A program made the translations under genes and the position numbers. A model generated the notes under the pieces. That model was not told where the DNA came from and made no database searches. It saw only the letters and a list, made by a program, of their open reading frames with translations. This document shows, one piece after another, positions 20,776-30,381 of a DNA stretch of 64,000 nt (the first letter of the stretch is position 1; each line of letters starts with the position of its first letter). This stretch comes from Pseudomonas sp. GD03944. Its GTDB lineage: Bacteria; Pseudomonadota; Gammaproteobacteria; Pseudomonadales; Pseudomonadaceae. Where the stretch lies: the NCBI RefSeq assembly GCF_029839275.1, contig NZ_JAOCAH010000006.1:124001-188000 (forward strand), read 5' to 3'.

Positions 20776-21078
20776 TCAGCTCAGGTGCGATGAGGACCGG
20801 CGGACGATCTTGATCGAATGCTTGAGCGTCGGTTTGCGGGTGACACTGATCGCCTTGCGCGAAACCGTGTCGATGGTGATGTTCCAGAAACCGGTGCTGG
20901 GCACGGTGATCTTCGCCGGGAACTTGTCGAACGCGCCGCCGTGGTAGACATGACGACCGCCGTTCTTGAAACTGCGGAAGTTCGCATCGTTCATCAGGCG
21001 GATATTGCAGGTTTGCGAACACTCGATGATGACCAGGTCATCTTCGTTCAAGTGCTCGCGCTGGTGTATGAACTTCAT
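20776..21078 (-). CDS. DUF1883 domain-containing protein
   Basis: A 100-residue protein, MKFIHQREHLNEDDLVIIEC and onward, beta-strand-rich with NVRLM-type and GGAFDKFPAKITVPSTGFW segments characteristic of DUF1883. The ATG at 21078 has GGAG upstream. DUF1883 has been found in proteins with TIR domains elsewhere; here it stands alone. The 20 C-terminal residues are basic. Function unknown. Confidence 0.75.
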   Translation of the reverse strand: MKFIHQREHLNEDDLVIIECSQTCNIRLMNDANFRSFKNGGRHVYHGGAFDKFPAKITVPSTGFWNITIDTVSRKAISVTRKPTLKHSIKIVRRSSSHLS

Positions 21079-21179
21079 GAACCGCTCCACTGGGCCCTGT
21101 CAGCCAAAGCGGAACGATACCACGACACGGTTCGTTCCCCCATCGTCAGGGCCTGCCCAATAGCGCAGGAGGCGCCCCG

Positions 21180-21650
21180 ATGAGTCACTACAGCGCAGAA
21201 ATTCTCTGGCAACGCGATGAGCAGGATTTCCTCGGCAACCGCTACAGCCGCGCCCACCGCTGGCGTTTCGACGGCGGCGTCGAGGTGCCCGCCTCCTCCT
21301 CGCCCCAGGTGGTGCCGCTGCCCTGGTCGGATGCCGGCGCCGTAGACCCGGAAGAAGCCTTCGTCGCGTCCCTGTCGAGCTGCCACATGCTGTGGTTCCT
21401 GTCGCTCGCGGCCAAGCAGGGTTTCCAGGTGGAACGCTACGTGGACAAGGCCCAGGGCGAGATGAGCCGCAACGGCGACGGCCGGCTGGCCATGACCGAG
21501 GTGGTGCTCTACCCGGACGTCACCTTCGGCGGTGACCGCCTGCCCACCCAGGCCCAGCAACATGCCCTGCACCACCAGGCCCATGAAGAATGCTTCATCG
21601 CCAACTCGGTGAAGACCGTGGTGCGCTGCGAGCCGCTGATTCGCACCTGA
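21180..21650 (+). CDS. OsmC family peroxiredoxin-like protein
   Basis: A 156-residue OsmC/Ohr-fold protein with the two conserved cysteines of the thiol peroxidase site: one in FVASLSSCHMLWFLSLA (near residue 66) and one in AHEECFIANSVKT (near 140). It lacks the N-terminal pattern of Ohr proper and fits the general OsmC branch. Expected to reduce organic hydroperoxides in the cytosol; the physiological substrate is unknown. AGGAGG precedes the ATG. The next gene starts 53 bases downstream on the same strand. Confidence 0.85.
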   Translation: MSHYSAEILWQRDEQDFLGNRYSRAHRWRFDGGVEVPASSSPQVVPLPWSDAGAVDPEEAFVASLSSCHMLWFLSLAAKQGFQVERYVDKAQGEMSRNGDGRLAMTEVVLYPDVTFGGDRLPTQAQQHALHHQAHEECFIANSVKTVVRCEPLIRT

Positions 21651-21703
21651 CCGCGCAGCGGGCGCTACGCCTTGCCTGCGGCCAGTGGTAGGATGCGCGC
21701 CCC

Positions 21704-22750
21704 ATGCATATCCACGAATTCCAGCAGCAGCTCGTCGACCTCGGCGCCAAACCCCAGCACATCGGGCGCATCACCCGTGCCTGGCTGGCCGGCAAGCCGC
21801 TGGACACCGGCACCCGCTACCAGCGCACCGAAAACTTCCTGCCCCTGAGCGTGCGCAACGCCCTGCCGCAGTTGAGCGAGGCACTCGACGGCCTGGTACG
21901 CCTGCGTTCGGAACACCCGGGCGGCGACGGCTCGGCGCGCCTGCTGGTGGCCCTGCACGATGGCCAGATGGTGGAAAGCGTGCTGCTGCCCCGCGACGGT
22001 CTGTGCGTGTCGAGCCAAGTGGGCTGCGCGGTGGGCTGCGTGTTCTGCATGACCGGCAAGAGCGGCCTGCTGCGCCAGCTGAGCAGCGCCGAGATCGTCG
22101 CCCAGGTCGCCCTGGCCCGCCGCTACCGCAAGGTCAAGAAAGTGGTGTTCATGGGCATGGGCGAGTCGGCGCACAACCTCGACAACGTGCTCGAGGCCAT
22201 CGACCTGCTGGGCACCGAAGGCGGCATCGGCCACAAGAACCTGGTGTTCTCCACGGTCGGCGACCCGCGGGTCTTCGAACGGCTGCCGCGGCAGCAGATC
22301 AAGCCCGCCCTGGCGCTGTCGCTGCACACCACCAATGCCGAGCTGCGCCAGCAATTGCTGCCCCGCGCACCGCGCATCGACCCGGAAGAGCTGATGGAGC
22401 TGGGCGAAGCGTACGCCCGGGCCGTCGACTACCCGATCCAGTACCAGTGGACCCTGCTCAAGGGCATCAACGACAGCCAGGACGAAATGGACGGCATCCT
22501 GCGCCTGTTCAAGGGCAAGTTCGCGGTGCTCAACCTGATCCCCTACAACAGCCTGGAAGCCGACGACTACCAGCGTCCGGACGGCGACCGCATCGTGCAG
22601 ATGGTGCGTTATCTGCACAGCCGCGGCGTGCTGACCAAGGTGCGCAATTCCGCCGGCCAGGACATCGACGGCGGCTGCGGCCAGCTGCGCGCCCGCGCCG
22701 TGGACATCGTCAACACCCGCCGCCTGCACCCGGTGCGCAAGCCGTCCTGA
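21704..22750 (+). CDS. RlmN/Cfr-family radical SAM RNA methylase paralogue
   Basis: A 348-residue radical-SAM protein. The [4Fe-4S] cysteines are C108, C112 and C115 in QVGCAVGCVFCMTG, and the two extra cysteines of the RlmN/Cfr methyl-transfer mechanism are kept: C101 in DGLCVSSQVG and C325 in GGCGQLR. GMGE (near residue 149) is the SAM-contact motif. RlmN proper makes m2A2503 in 23S rRNA and m2A37 in tRNA and in Pseudomonas lies beside ndk and pilF, so this is probably a second family member (position of PA1839). All catalytic residues appear present; the RNA target is not known. Confidence 0.85.
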   Translation: MHIHEFQQQLVDLGAKPQHIGRITRAWLAGKPLDTGTRYQRTENFLPLSVRNALPQLSEALDGLVRLRSEHPGGDGSARLLVALHDGQMVESVLLPRDGLCVSSQVGCAVGCVFCMTGKSGLLRQLSSAEIVAQVALARRYRKVKKVVFMGMGESAHNLDNVLEAIDLLGTEGGIGHKNLVFSTVGDPRVFERLPRQQIKPALALSLHTTNAELRQQLLPRAPRIDPEELMELGEAYARAVDYPIQYQWTLLKGINDSQDEMDGILRLFKGKFAVLNLIPYNSLEADDYQRPDGDRIVQMVRYLHSRGVLTKVRNSAGQDIDGGCGQLRARAVDIVNTRRLHPVRKPS

Positions 22751-22810
22751 GGCGCCGGGCAGCCCGCGTCAAAGAAGCTACGCTTGTCGTAAAAGCAACG
22801 GGAGCGGGCG

Positions 22811-23035
22811 ATGAGCGAGCCGGGCAATGACGACGATAAGCCACTGACCCTCTGGGAGATGCTGCACAGCGTGCTGGCCGCCGCGTTCGGCGTGCAGAGC
22901 GGCAAGAATCGCAGCCGTGATTTCAGCCGCGGCAAACCCAGCCACTTCATAATCCTCGGCGTGCTGTTCACCGGCCTGTTCGTGGTGGTGCTGTTCGCCG
23001 TGGTCAAGCTGGTGCTGCACCTGGCCGGCGTCTGA
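22811..23035 (+). CDS. DUF2970 small membrane protein
   Basis: A 74-residue protein with the DUF2970 signature: LTLWEMLHSVLAAAFGVQSG, a basic stretch ending in GKPSHFIILG, and one C-terminal membrane helix (about residues 47-70). GGGAG precedes the ATG. It lies 60 bases after the RlmN-like gene and ends one base from the convergent binding-protein gene. Function unknown. Confidence 0.85.
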   Translation: MSEPGNDDDKPLTLWEMLHSVLAAAFGVQSGKNRSRDFSRGKPSHFIILGVLFTGLFVVVLFAVVKLVLHLAGV

Positions 23036-23036
23036 G

Positions 23037-24149
23037 TCACTCCAGCAGCGGCGCCAGCGAGAAGTCATAGCGCTGCAGGCCCGGCCGGTACACCGCACTG
23101 AGGCGTTTGAAATCCAGGCCGTAGCCCGGCACCTGCAGGCGTTTGGCCAGACGCGCGGCCTGCTCCTCGTCCAGCGAGCGGAACACCGACAGGGCGCGGT
23201 CCTTGCCGCCACGCTGGGCGAAGTCAAGCCCGGCATGGTAGTCGTGCAGCAGCACCATGGCCCAGCCGCCCAGGGTGAAATGGCCACTGAACAGCACCGA
23301 CACCTCACCTGCCACCCGCGCCTGCAGCACCGCCTGGGAGCTGTTCATGGCCGCGAAGTACACATCCCGCCCCGGTTGCCGCCCCAGCTCCCGCGCCGCC
23401 TGCATGGCGCCAAAGGCCATTTCGTCGTTCGCCGACCAGACCACACGAATGTCCTTGTGACGCTGCATCAGGGTGCGGGCCTGCTCATAGGCCCGCGCGC
23501 GCTGCCACTCGCCATAGACCAACTGGCGCAGGGTGATCTGCGGGTTGTCGGCCAGGGCGCGGCGCAGCCCCTGCTCGCGCAGGGCCGCCGAGGGCGTCGA
23601 GCGCACCCCGGAAAACGCCACCATGCTGGTCGACTGGCCACCGAGCAGGGAAATCAGCTGGCGGGCCATGAGGTAGCCGGCCTCCTCGTCGTCCGGTACC
23701 AGGCTGCCGATCCAGTTGGCGTAGTGCTGGCGCGTGCCGCCGATGATGCCCTGCTGCTCGGGCGTGAGGGTGCTGTTCAACGCGAACAGCTTGATCGGGC
23801 TGCCGTCGAAGATCCGCAGCAGCTCCGGCGCGGTGTACATCTCGTTGACGAACACCAGGTAGTCCGGCGGTTCCGGCAGTTCGCGGATACGCCGCGCGTG
23901 GGCGATCAGGGTACTGGCGTCGCGTTCGCTGTGGGTGACCTGCAGGCGCATGCCGAGGCTCGTCGCCGCCGCCTGCATGAAGTTGGCGCTGTCGATCCAG
24001 AAGGCTTCGTCGGAGCGCCCCGGGCTGAGGAAGATCACCGAGGCGGGGGCAACCGTCGGGCGCGTCTCGACCGCGGCCTGGAGCGAGGCACCAGCCGACA
24101 GCAGAAACAACACGGTAAGGACAGCGAATACAGCTCTCAACGCACGCAC
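23037..24149 (-). CDS. Orphan periplasmic sugar-binding-type protein
   Basis: About 370 residues. A hydrophobic signal (AVFAVLTVLFLLSAGASLQA) precedes a type-I periplasmic binding fold (Peripla_BP_4-like): DAFWIDSANFMQAAATSLG, VWSANDEMAFGAMQAA and AAMNSSQAVLQA are the usual hinge and ligand-loop regions. The start is uncertain: GTG at 24149 or TTG at 24140 with GGGGTG upstream; a TATACT box at 24173-24168 lies just before, arguing against ATGs further upstream. No ABC permease or ATPase is nearby, so it may serve a remote transporter or act as a sensory ligand-binding partner. The ligand is unknown. Confidence 0.75.
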   Translation of the reverse strand: MRALRAVFAVLTVLFLLSAGASLQAAVETRPTVAPASVIFLSPGRSDEAFWIDSANFMQAAATSLGMRLQVTHSERDASTLIAHARRIRELPEPPDYLVFVNEMYTAPELLRIFDGSPIKLFALNSTLTPEQQGIIGGTRQHYANWIGSLVPDDEEAGYLMARQLISLLGGQSTSMVAFSGVRSTPSAALREQGLRRALADNPQITLRQLVYGEWQRARAYEQARTLMQRHKDIRVVWSANDEMAFGAMQAARELGRQPGRDVYFAAMNSSQAVLQARVAGEVSVLFSGHFTLGGWAMVLLHDYHAGLDFAQRGGKDRALSVFRSLDEEQAARLAKRLQVPGYGLDFKRLSAVYRPGLQRYDFSLAPLLE

Positions 24150-24273
24150 CCCGAAAAAAGCGCGCGCAGTATACGCGGTCTGGCATGGCATTGTGCCGCC
24201 ACCCATCCGTCGAACGGGAAAAAGCCGGCGTCGGTCGAGCGAGGCCGGCCCTGTCCCGGTGCCGCCAGCGGTG

Positions 24274-24387
24274 CTACTGCCCGCTGACCCAGAACACCGC
24301 CGTGGCCACGACGAGCAGGATGAGGATGAATATCGCCGCCGCATCAACGGCACTGTCACGGTTGTCGCGTTCGGTATGGTCCGTCAT
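24274..24387 (-). CDS. 37-residue single-pass membrane protein
   Basis: A very short gene. The product starts MTDHTERDNRDSAVDAAAIF: a charged 14-residue N-terminus followed by one membrane helix (ALIL-type AAAIFILILLVVATAVFWV, residues 16-34) and a C-terminal SGQ. AGAGGGG lies seven bases before the ATG, and the codons are those of Pseudomonas genes. It sits 125 bases upstream of the orphan binding-protein gene on the same strand. No function is known to me; similar tiny helix-only proteins occur widely in pseudomonads. Confidence 0.65.
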   Translation of the reverse strand: MTDHTERDNRDSAVDAAAIFILILLVVATAVFWVSGQ

Positions 24388-24763
24388 CGGCAAGCCCCTC
24401 TACTTATGATTATGGGTGGTTCGCCCTGGTAGTTAAGACCACGCAGGCGCGGTGCTCAAGCGACGCAGTTATGCACGGCGCCTGACTTAGTACTTAAAGT
24501 TCTTTCCATATACTCAAACTTCACTTTTGCGCATAACCCTGAGCTGGTATCTTCCTCCGGCTCCGCCAGGAGTGCGCGGCCGTGCGCGCAGATTTGCTGT
24601 AAAAGGTCATTGAGACGTGTCGCAAGAAACGTCCGGCCAGGGCGAAATCGATCCACAGGGCCCGATGTCGACGCACATCGGCACCCGGTAGGCGTTTTCC
24701 ACACCCCAGGCCCGGCGCCCCGCCCTCGGTGACCTGGTAAGCAGCCTGATAACAGGACACTTC
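24388..24763 (+). promoter_or_regulatory. cysI promoter and long leader
   Basis: A 376-base gene-free interval. A TATACT -10 box lies at 24509-24514 in an A/T-rich patch; no good -35 is seen, as expected for a CysB-type activated promoter. The transcript would have a leader of about 240 bases, unusual for a structural gene. It contains a hairpin CCGATGT-N6-ACATCGG (24662-24681). No known riboswitch fold is recognised. Confidence 0.45.
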
Positions 24764-26405
<1,642 letters not shown>

Positions 26406-26422
<17 letters not shown>

Positions 26423-26903
26423 GAATGGCCAGGTCCTCGACGAGACCTGGCACCTGCTGCCCAAGGACGCGACCCTCGACGGCGTGCCGAACTGCGACGA
26501 CCTGATCGTCCCGCTCGGCCTCTGGGTCGAACACGCCCACGCCCTCAAGGCCCGCGACGGCGGCCTGGGTGTGTGGCTGGATGCCGGCGAAGAAATCGAG
26601 GAAATCGCTGATCAATTGGACAACTTCCAGGTGATCGCCCTGAACTTCCCCGCCTTCACCGACGGCCGCCACTGCTCCACGGCGTACCTGCTGCGCACCC
26701 GCTATGGCTACAAGGGCGAAGTGCGCGCCATTGGCGACGTGCTGCGCGACCAGCTGTTCTCCTACCACCGCGTGGGTTTCGATGCCTTTGCCCTGCGTGC
26801 TGACAAGGACCCGGAAGACGCGCTGAAAGCCTTCGAGGAGTTCAGCGAGGTCTACCAGGCCTCCGCCGACCAGCCGCTGCCGCTGTTCCGTCGCCGCGCC
26901 TGA
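26406..26903 (+). CDS. DUF934 protein associated with sulfite reduction
   Basis: A 165-residue protein, MQRIIKNGQVLDETWHLLPK onward, of the DUF934 family always found next to CysI-type reductases. ALNFPAFTDGRHCSTAYLLR (about residues 77-96) is the family core. It is proposed to help electron delivery to, or assembly of, sulfite reductase, without direct proof known to me. The ATG at 26406 overlaps the end of cysI, indicating coupled translation. Confidence 0.9.
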
Positions 26904-26919
26904 GCGACGACCGGACAGT

Positions 26920-26946
26920 AAAAGCCCCGCATTTGCGGGGCTTTTT
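26920..26946. terminator. Bidirectional terminator after cysI-DUF934
   Basis: AAAGCCCCGC-ATTT-GCGGGGCTTTTT, a perfect 10-bp stem with T run, between the DUF934 gene and the convergent tetR-type gene. Confidence 0.92.
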
Positions 26947-26950
26947 CGTT

Positions 26951-27529
26951 TCAGGCCCGGACGCTGTCCCAGGCCACCCGCGCCAGCACCTCGCGGCAGT
27001 CGGCGAAGGCCGTCTGGGTGCGTCCCGCCAGCCAGTTGCGGGCAAAATCATGGGCCGGGCCGATCACCACCGAGGCGAAGCAATCGGCCGGCAGCACCTT
27101 GAACGCCCCCTGTTCACGGTACACCGCCAGCGCCTCGTAGATACGCAGGAAGTGCTCGCGATTGGCCTCACGCTGCTGCTCGGCCATCTCGCCCGCCTCG
27201 ACCCTCCCACGGCTGTGCAGGATGAAACGCGCCCAATCCGGGTTGGCCACCACCCAGTCCACGTAGCTGGTCACCAGCAGGCGCACGCAGGCCTCGGCGC
27301 TGTCGGCCGTGGCGAAGCCGTCCTGCAACAGCGCCGCATACTCGGCGGTACCCGCCAGGTAGAGCGCCGCGATGATCCGCTCCTTGTTGCCGAAATGGTG
27401 ATAGAGGCTGCCGATACTGGCGCCGGAACGATCCCGGATCATCTCGATGGTGGTGTTTTCCACCCCGAACTCGGTGAAGCAGGCCAGGGCGGCCTGGAGG
27501 ATTTCATCTTTTCGCGAACGATGGGCCAT
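26951..27529 (-). CDS. TetR family transcriptional regulator
   Basis: A 192-residue repressor with N-terminal TetR helix-turn-helix (residues 5-50; TTIEMIRDRSGASIGSLYHHF) and a helical ligand-binding C-terminal domain. It is divergent from a hotdog thioesterase gene, and the 113-base interval holds two overlapping palindromes likely to be its operators. The ligand may be an acyl-CoA, judging by the target gene; this is inference. Confidence 0.9.
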   Translation of the reverse strand: MAHRSRKDEILQAALACFTEFGVENTTIEMIRDRSGASIGSLYHHFGNKERIIAALYLAGTAEYAALLQDGFATADSAEACVRLLVTSYVDWVVANPDWARFILHSRGRVEAGEMAEQQREANREHFLRIYEALAVYREQGAFKVLPADCFASVVIGPAHDFARNWLAGRTQTAFADCREVLARVAWDSVRA

Positions 27530-27551
27530 GCGGTCCTCTGCAACAATCCGA

Positions 27552-27593
27552 CTAGAATAATATTCTAGAAATTAATTCTATTGCTCGTATACT
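27552..27593. promoter_or_regulatory. Tandem palindromic operators and -10 box between tetR-type gene and thioesterase
   Basis: A perfect 17-base palindrome CTAGAATAATATTCTAG lies at 27552-27568. It contains TAGAA-N5-TTCTA (27553-27567), and a second TAGAA-N5-TTCTA follows at 27566-27580, sharing two bases. A TATACT -10 box for the thioesterase gene lies at 27588-27593, so a bound repressor would cover the -35 region. The same sites are close to the regulator's own start codon at 27529, giving autorepression. Confidence 0.75.
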
Positions 27594-27642
27594 GCCTGGG
27601 CGCGCGCACTCGATCAAACCCATGTTGCCCAGGAGAAAGCCC

Positions 27643-28080
27643 ATGAGTCAGATGTTGCAGATGTTCCAGCAGGCCGGGCCGGCCCAGTTCAGCGCCATGA
27701 TCGGCCAGGTCGCGCCCTACTTCGCCAGCATTGCCCCGCAGATCGTCGAACTGCGCCCGGGGTACGCCGAAGTGACCTTCGCCAAGCGCCGTGAAGTGCT
27801 CAACCACATCGGCACCGTGCACGCGATCGCGTTGTGCAATGCCGCCGAGCTGGCCGCCGGCACCATGACCGATGCCTCGATCCCGAGCGGTTGCCGCTGG
27901 ATTCCGCGCGGCATGAGCGTGGAATACCTGGCCAAGGCCGACGGCGACATCCGCACGGTGGCCGATGGCAGCGGCATCGACTGGAACCAGATCGGCGACG
28001 TGACGGTGCCGGTGCAGGCCTTCGTCGGCGACAAACCGGTGTTCCGCGCCGACATCACCATGTACGTCAGCCGCGCCTGA
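27643..28080 (+). CDS. Hotdog-fold thioesterase (DUF4442-like)
   Basis: A 145-residue single hotdog domain. After a short helix it has a substrate helix region (LNHIGTVHAIALCNAAELAAG, about residues 48-68) typical of the PaaI/DUF4442 group of acyl-CoA thioesterases. GGAG lies seven bases before the ATG at 27643. It is controlled by the divergent TetR regulator, judging from the operator palindromes. The substrate is unknown, probably an acyl-CoA. Confidence 0.82.
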   Translation: MSQMLQMFQQAGPAQFSAMIGQVAPYFASIAPQIVELRPGYAEVTFAKRREVLNHIGTVHAIALCNAAELAAGTMTDASIPSGCRWIPRGMSVEYLAKADGDIRTVADGSGIDWNQIGDVTVPVQAFVGDKPVFRADITMYVSRA

Positions 28081-28088
28081 ATGCGCAA

Positions 28089-28109
28089 CGGCCCGGATCA
28101 ACCGGGCCG
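28089..28109. terminator. Inverted repeat between convergent thioesterase and acuI-type genes
   Basis: CGGCCCGG-ATCAA-CCGGGCCG with TTTG after it; likely a shared terminator. Confidence 0.65.
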
Positions 28110-28132
28110 TTTGCTTCAATGCATGCTGGTGC

Positions 28133-29122
28133 TCAGTCGAGCCGCACCAATACCCGCCCGACCAGCTCACCCGCCAGGATCCGCGGGATCGCCTGGGGCA
28201 GTTCATCGAGCGCGACTTCGGTGACCAGCGCGTCCAGGTCGAGCTTCCACTGCAGGGACAGCTTGTCCCACATCGACGCCTTGACGACCAGCGGCAGCTC
28301 CACCGAGTCGACCCCCAGCAGGTTGACGCCACGCAGGATGAACGGCAGCACGCTGCCCTTGAAACCGACCCCGGCGGTCAGCCCGCAACAGGCCACGCTG
28401 GCGCCGTAACGCAGCGACTTGACCACGTTGAACAGGATGTCGCCGCCCACGGTGTCCACCGCCCCGCCCCACTGCTCCTTGAGCATGGGCTTTTCGGCAC
28501 CCTCCTGCAGGGCACTGCGCGGCACCACCTGCTCGGCACCCAGCGCCTTGAGGAAATCCGCCTGGGTTTCCTTGCCGGTGGAGGCCGCCACCGTGAACCC
28601 GAGCTTCGCCAGCAAGGCCACCGCCACGCTGCCCACGCCGCCGGTGGCACCGGTGACCAGGATCGGCCCGGCATCCGGCGTGACACCAGCCTGCTCGAGC
28701 TTGTCGACGCACAGCGCAGCCGTCAGGCCGGCGGTGCCGAGCACCATGGCCTCGCGCAGCGACAGGCCCTGGGGGCGCTTCAACGCCCAGGCGGCGGGAA
28801 TGCGGATGTACCGGCCAAAACCGCCGGCGGTGTTCATGCCCAGGTCGTAGCCGGTGACGATCACCTCATCGCCGACCGCAAACTCGGCCACGCTGGATGC
28901 TTCCACCACCCCGGCGGCATCGATGCCCGGGGTGTGCGGGTACTGGCGGGTGACGCCGCGGTTGCCGCTGGCCGACAGCGCGTCCTTGTAGTTCAGCGAG
29001 GAGTAGCGCACGCGAACCAGCAATTCCCCGGCGGGCAATTCGGCCACATCGCGCTCGACCAGCACCTGCTCGAACGTTCCTGCTGCGGTTTCCCGCGCCT
29101 GCAGCGCAGTGAATCTGCTCAT
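28133..29122 (-). CDS. acuI: AcuI/YhdH-type NADPH:acryloyl-CoA (quinone) oxidoreductase
   Basis: A 329-residue zinc-less medium-chain dehydrogenase. The catalytic domain begins SSLNYKDALSASGNRGVTRQ, a signature of the YhdH/AcuI branch; the nucleotide-binding domain has VTGATGGVGSVAVALL (about residues 152-167). AcuI reduces acryloyl-CoA to propionyl-CoA, a detoxifying step in DMSP and 3-hydroxypropionate metabolism. The exact substrate is not proven by sequence. It is convergent with the thioesterase gene and 25 bases upstream of sohB on the same strand. Confidence 0.85.
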   Translation of the reverse strand: MSRFTALQARETAAGTFEQVLVERDVAELPAGELLVRVRYSSLNYKDALSASGNRGVTRQYPHTPGIDAAGVVEASSVAEFAVGDEVIVTGYDLGMNTAGGFGRYIRIPAAWALKRPQGLSLREAMVLGTAGLTAALCVDKLEQAGVTPDAGPILVTGATGGVGSVAVALLAKLGFTVAASTGKETQADFLKALGAEQVVPRSALQEGAEKPMLKEQWGGAVDTVGGDILFNVVKSLRYGASVACCGLTAGVGFKGSVLPFILRGVNLLGVDSVELPLVVKASMWDKLSLQWKLDLDALVTEVALDELPQAIPRILAGELVGRVLVRLD

Positions 29123-29147
29123 ACCTTCCCCCTCGACTGAATGGAAT

Positions 29148-30167
29148 TCACCAGAAGCGTTGCTGATTGAGACGGCTCAACCAGGTCAGGGCGAAGCGGT
29201 CCAGCGCCACGCTGGCGGCCAGGCCGACACGCTCCTGCAAGGATTTCTTCTCGGCATAGTGCACCTGGAACAGGTCCGCTTCCTTGGCGCGCTCGGCCAG
29301 GTATTCGTCACTGGTCTTCAGTTCGTCGACCAGCTGTTTTTCCAGGGCCGACATGCCGAGCCAGACTTCGCCGGTGGCGATCTCGTCGATGTCCAGCTTC
29401 GGGCGGTAGCGGGCCACGAAGTTCTTGAACTGCTCGTGGATCTCCAGCAGGTCTTCCTGAAATTTCTCCCGGCCCTTCTCGGTGTTCTCGCCGAACACGG
29501 TCAGGGTGCGTTTGTACTCGCCAGCGGTGTACACCTCGAAATCGATGTCGTGCTTCTTCAGCAGGCGGTGCACGTTCGGCAGTTGGGCGACCACACCGAT
29601 CGAACCGATGATGGCGAACGGCGCGGAGATCACCTTCTCGCCAATGCACGCCATCATGTAGCCGCCGCTCGCCGCCACCTTGTCGATGCAGATGGTCAGC
29701 GGCACGCCGGCCTGGCGGATACGCGCCAGCTGCGAGGACGCCAAACCGTAGCTGTGCACCATGCCGCCGCCACTTTCCAGGCGCACCACCACCTCGTCCT
29801 GCGGGGTGGCCATGCTCAGCACCGCGGTGACTTCATGGCGCAGGCTGTCGGTGGCCGAGGCCTTGATGTCGCCATCGAAATCGAGCACGTACACCCGGGG
29901 CTTCAGCACACCGGCTTTCTTGGCCTGCTTGGCGGCCTTGCTCTCGGCCTTCTGCGTGGCTTTCAGCTGGTCCTTGTCGAGGATCGATTGTTCCAGGCGC
30001 TGGCGCAGTTGCTTGTAGAAGTCGTTGAGTTTGCTGACCTGCAATTGGCCACCGCCCCGGCGCCCCTTGCCCCGTACCGCCGCGAGGGCGACCAGCACCA
30101 CCACGATGGCCACCACCAGGGTGACGGTCTTGGCCAGAAATCCCGCGTAATCTGCAAAAAACTCCAC
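29148..30167 (-). CDS. sohB: Inner-membrane serine protease SohB
   Basis: A 339-residue peptidase S49 protein. One N-terminal membrane helix (about residues 12-33), a charged linker (KAESKAAKQAKK), then the protease domain with nucleophile Ser in KVAASGGYMMAC and general-base Lys in YTAGEYKRTL. The N-terminal V/MEFFADYAGFLAKT matches SohB. The GTG at 30167 is preferred because AAGGGG is six bases upstream, and an upstream reading has no signal. SohB degrades membrane or periplasmic protein fragments; its overproduction suppresses loss of DegP in E. coli. Confidence 0.9.
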   Translation of the reverse strand: MEFFADYAGFLAKTVTLVVAIVVVLVALAAVRGKGRRGGGQLQVSKLNDFYKQLRQRLEQSILDKDQLKATQKAESKAAKQAKKAGVLKPRVYVLDFDGDIKASATDSLRHEVTAVLSMATPQDEVVVRLESGGGMVHSYGLASSQLARIRQAGVPLTICIDKVAASGGYMMACIGEKVISAPFAIIGSIGVVAQLPNVHRLLKKHDIDFEVYTAGEYKRTLTVFGENTEKGREKFQEDLLEIHEQFKNFVARYRPKLDIDEIATGEVWLGMSALEKQLVDELKTSDEYLAERAKEADLFQVHYAEKKSLQERVGLAASVALDRFALTWLSRLNQQRFW

Positions 30168-30381
30168 ACGTTTCCCCTTGTACGTGGATATCGGTGCCCG
30201 CTGCCGCGCGGCACCCGTAACGCCCAAGCATACCGACGGCATGGTAGGACGGCCAGCCGCAGCCGCAGCCTTTGCAGGCCGCACGGCGTCAATTCAAACA
30301 AGCGTATGTTTTTTCGTTGACAGGTCCCTCGGCTTACCCCTACCCTCGCGAAACTTTCAAGGTACCGGGACGCGAGCGGAC

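Noticed and set aside
24456..24704. 82-codon minus-strand frame within the cysI leader
   Set aside because: No ribosome site and no recognisable protein character; it covers the predicted promoter and hairpin.
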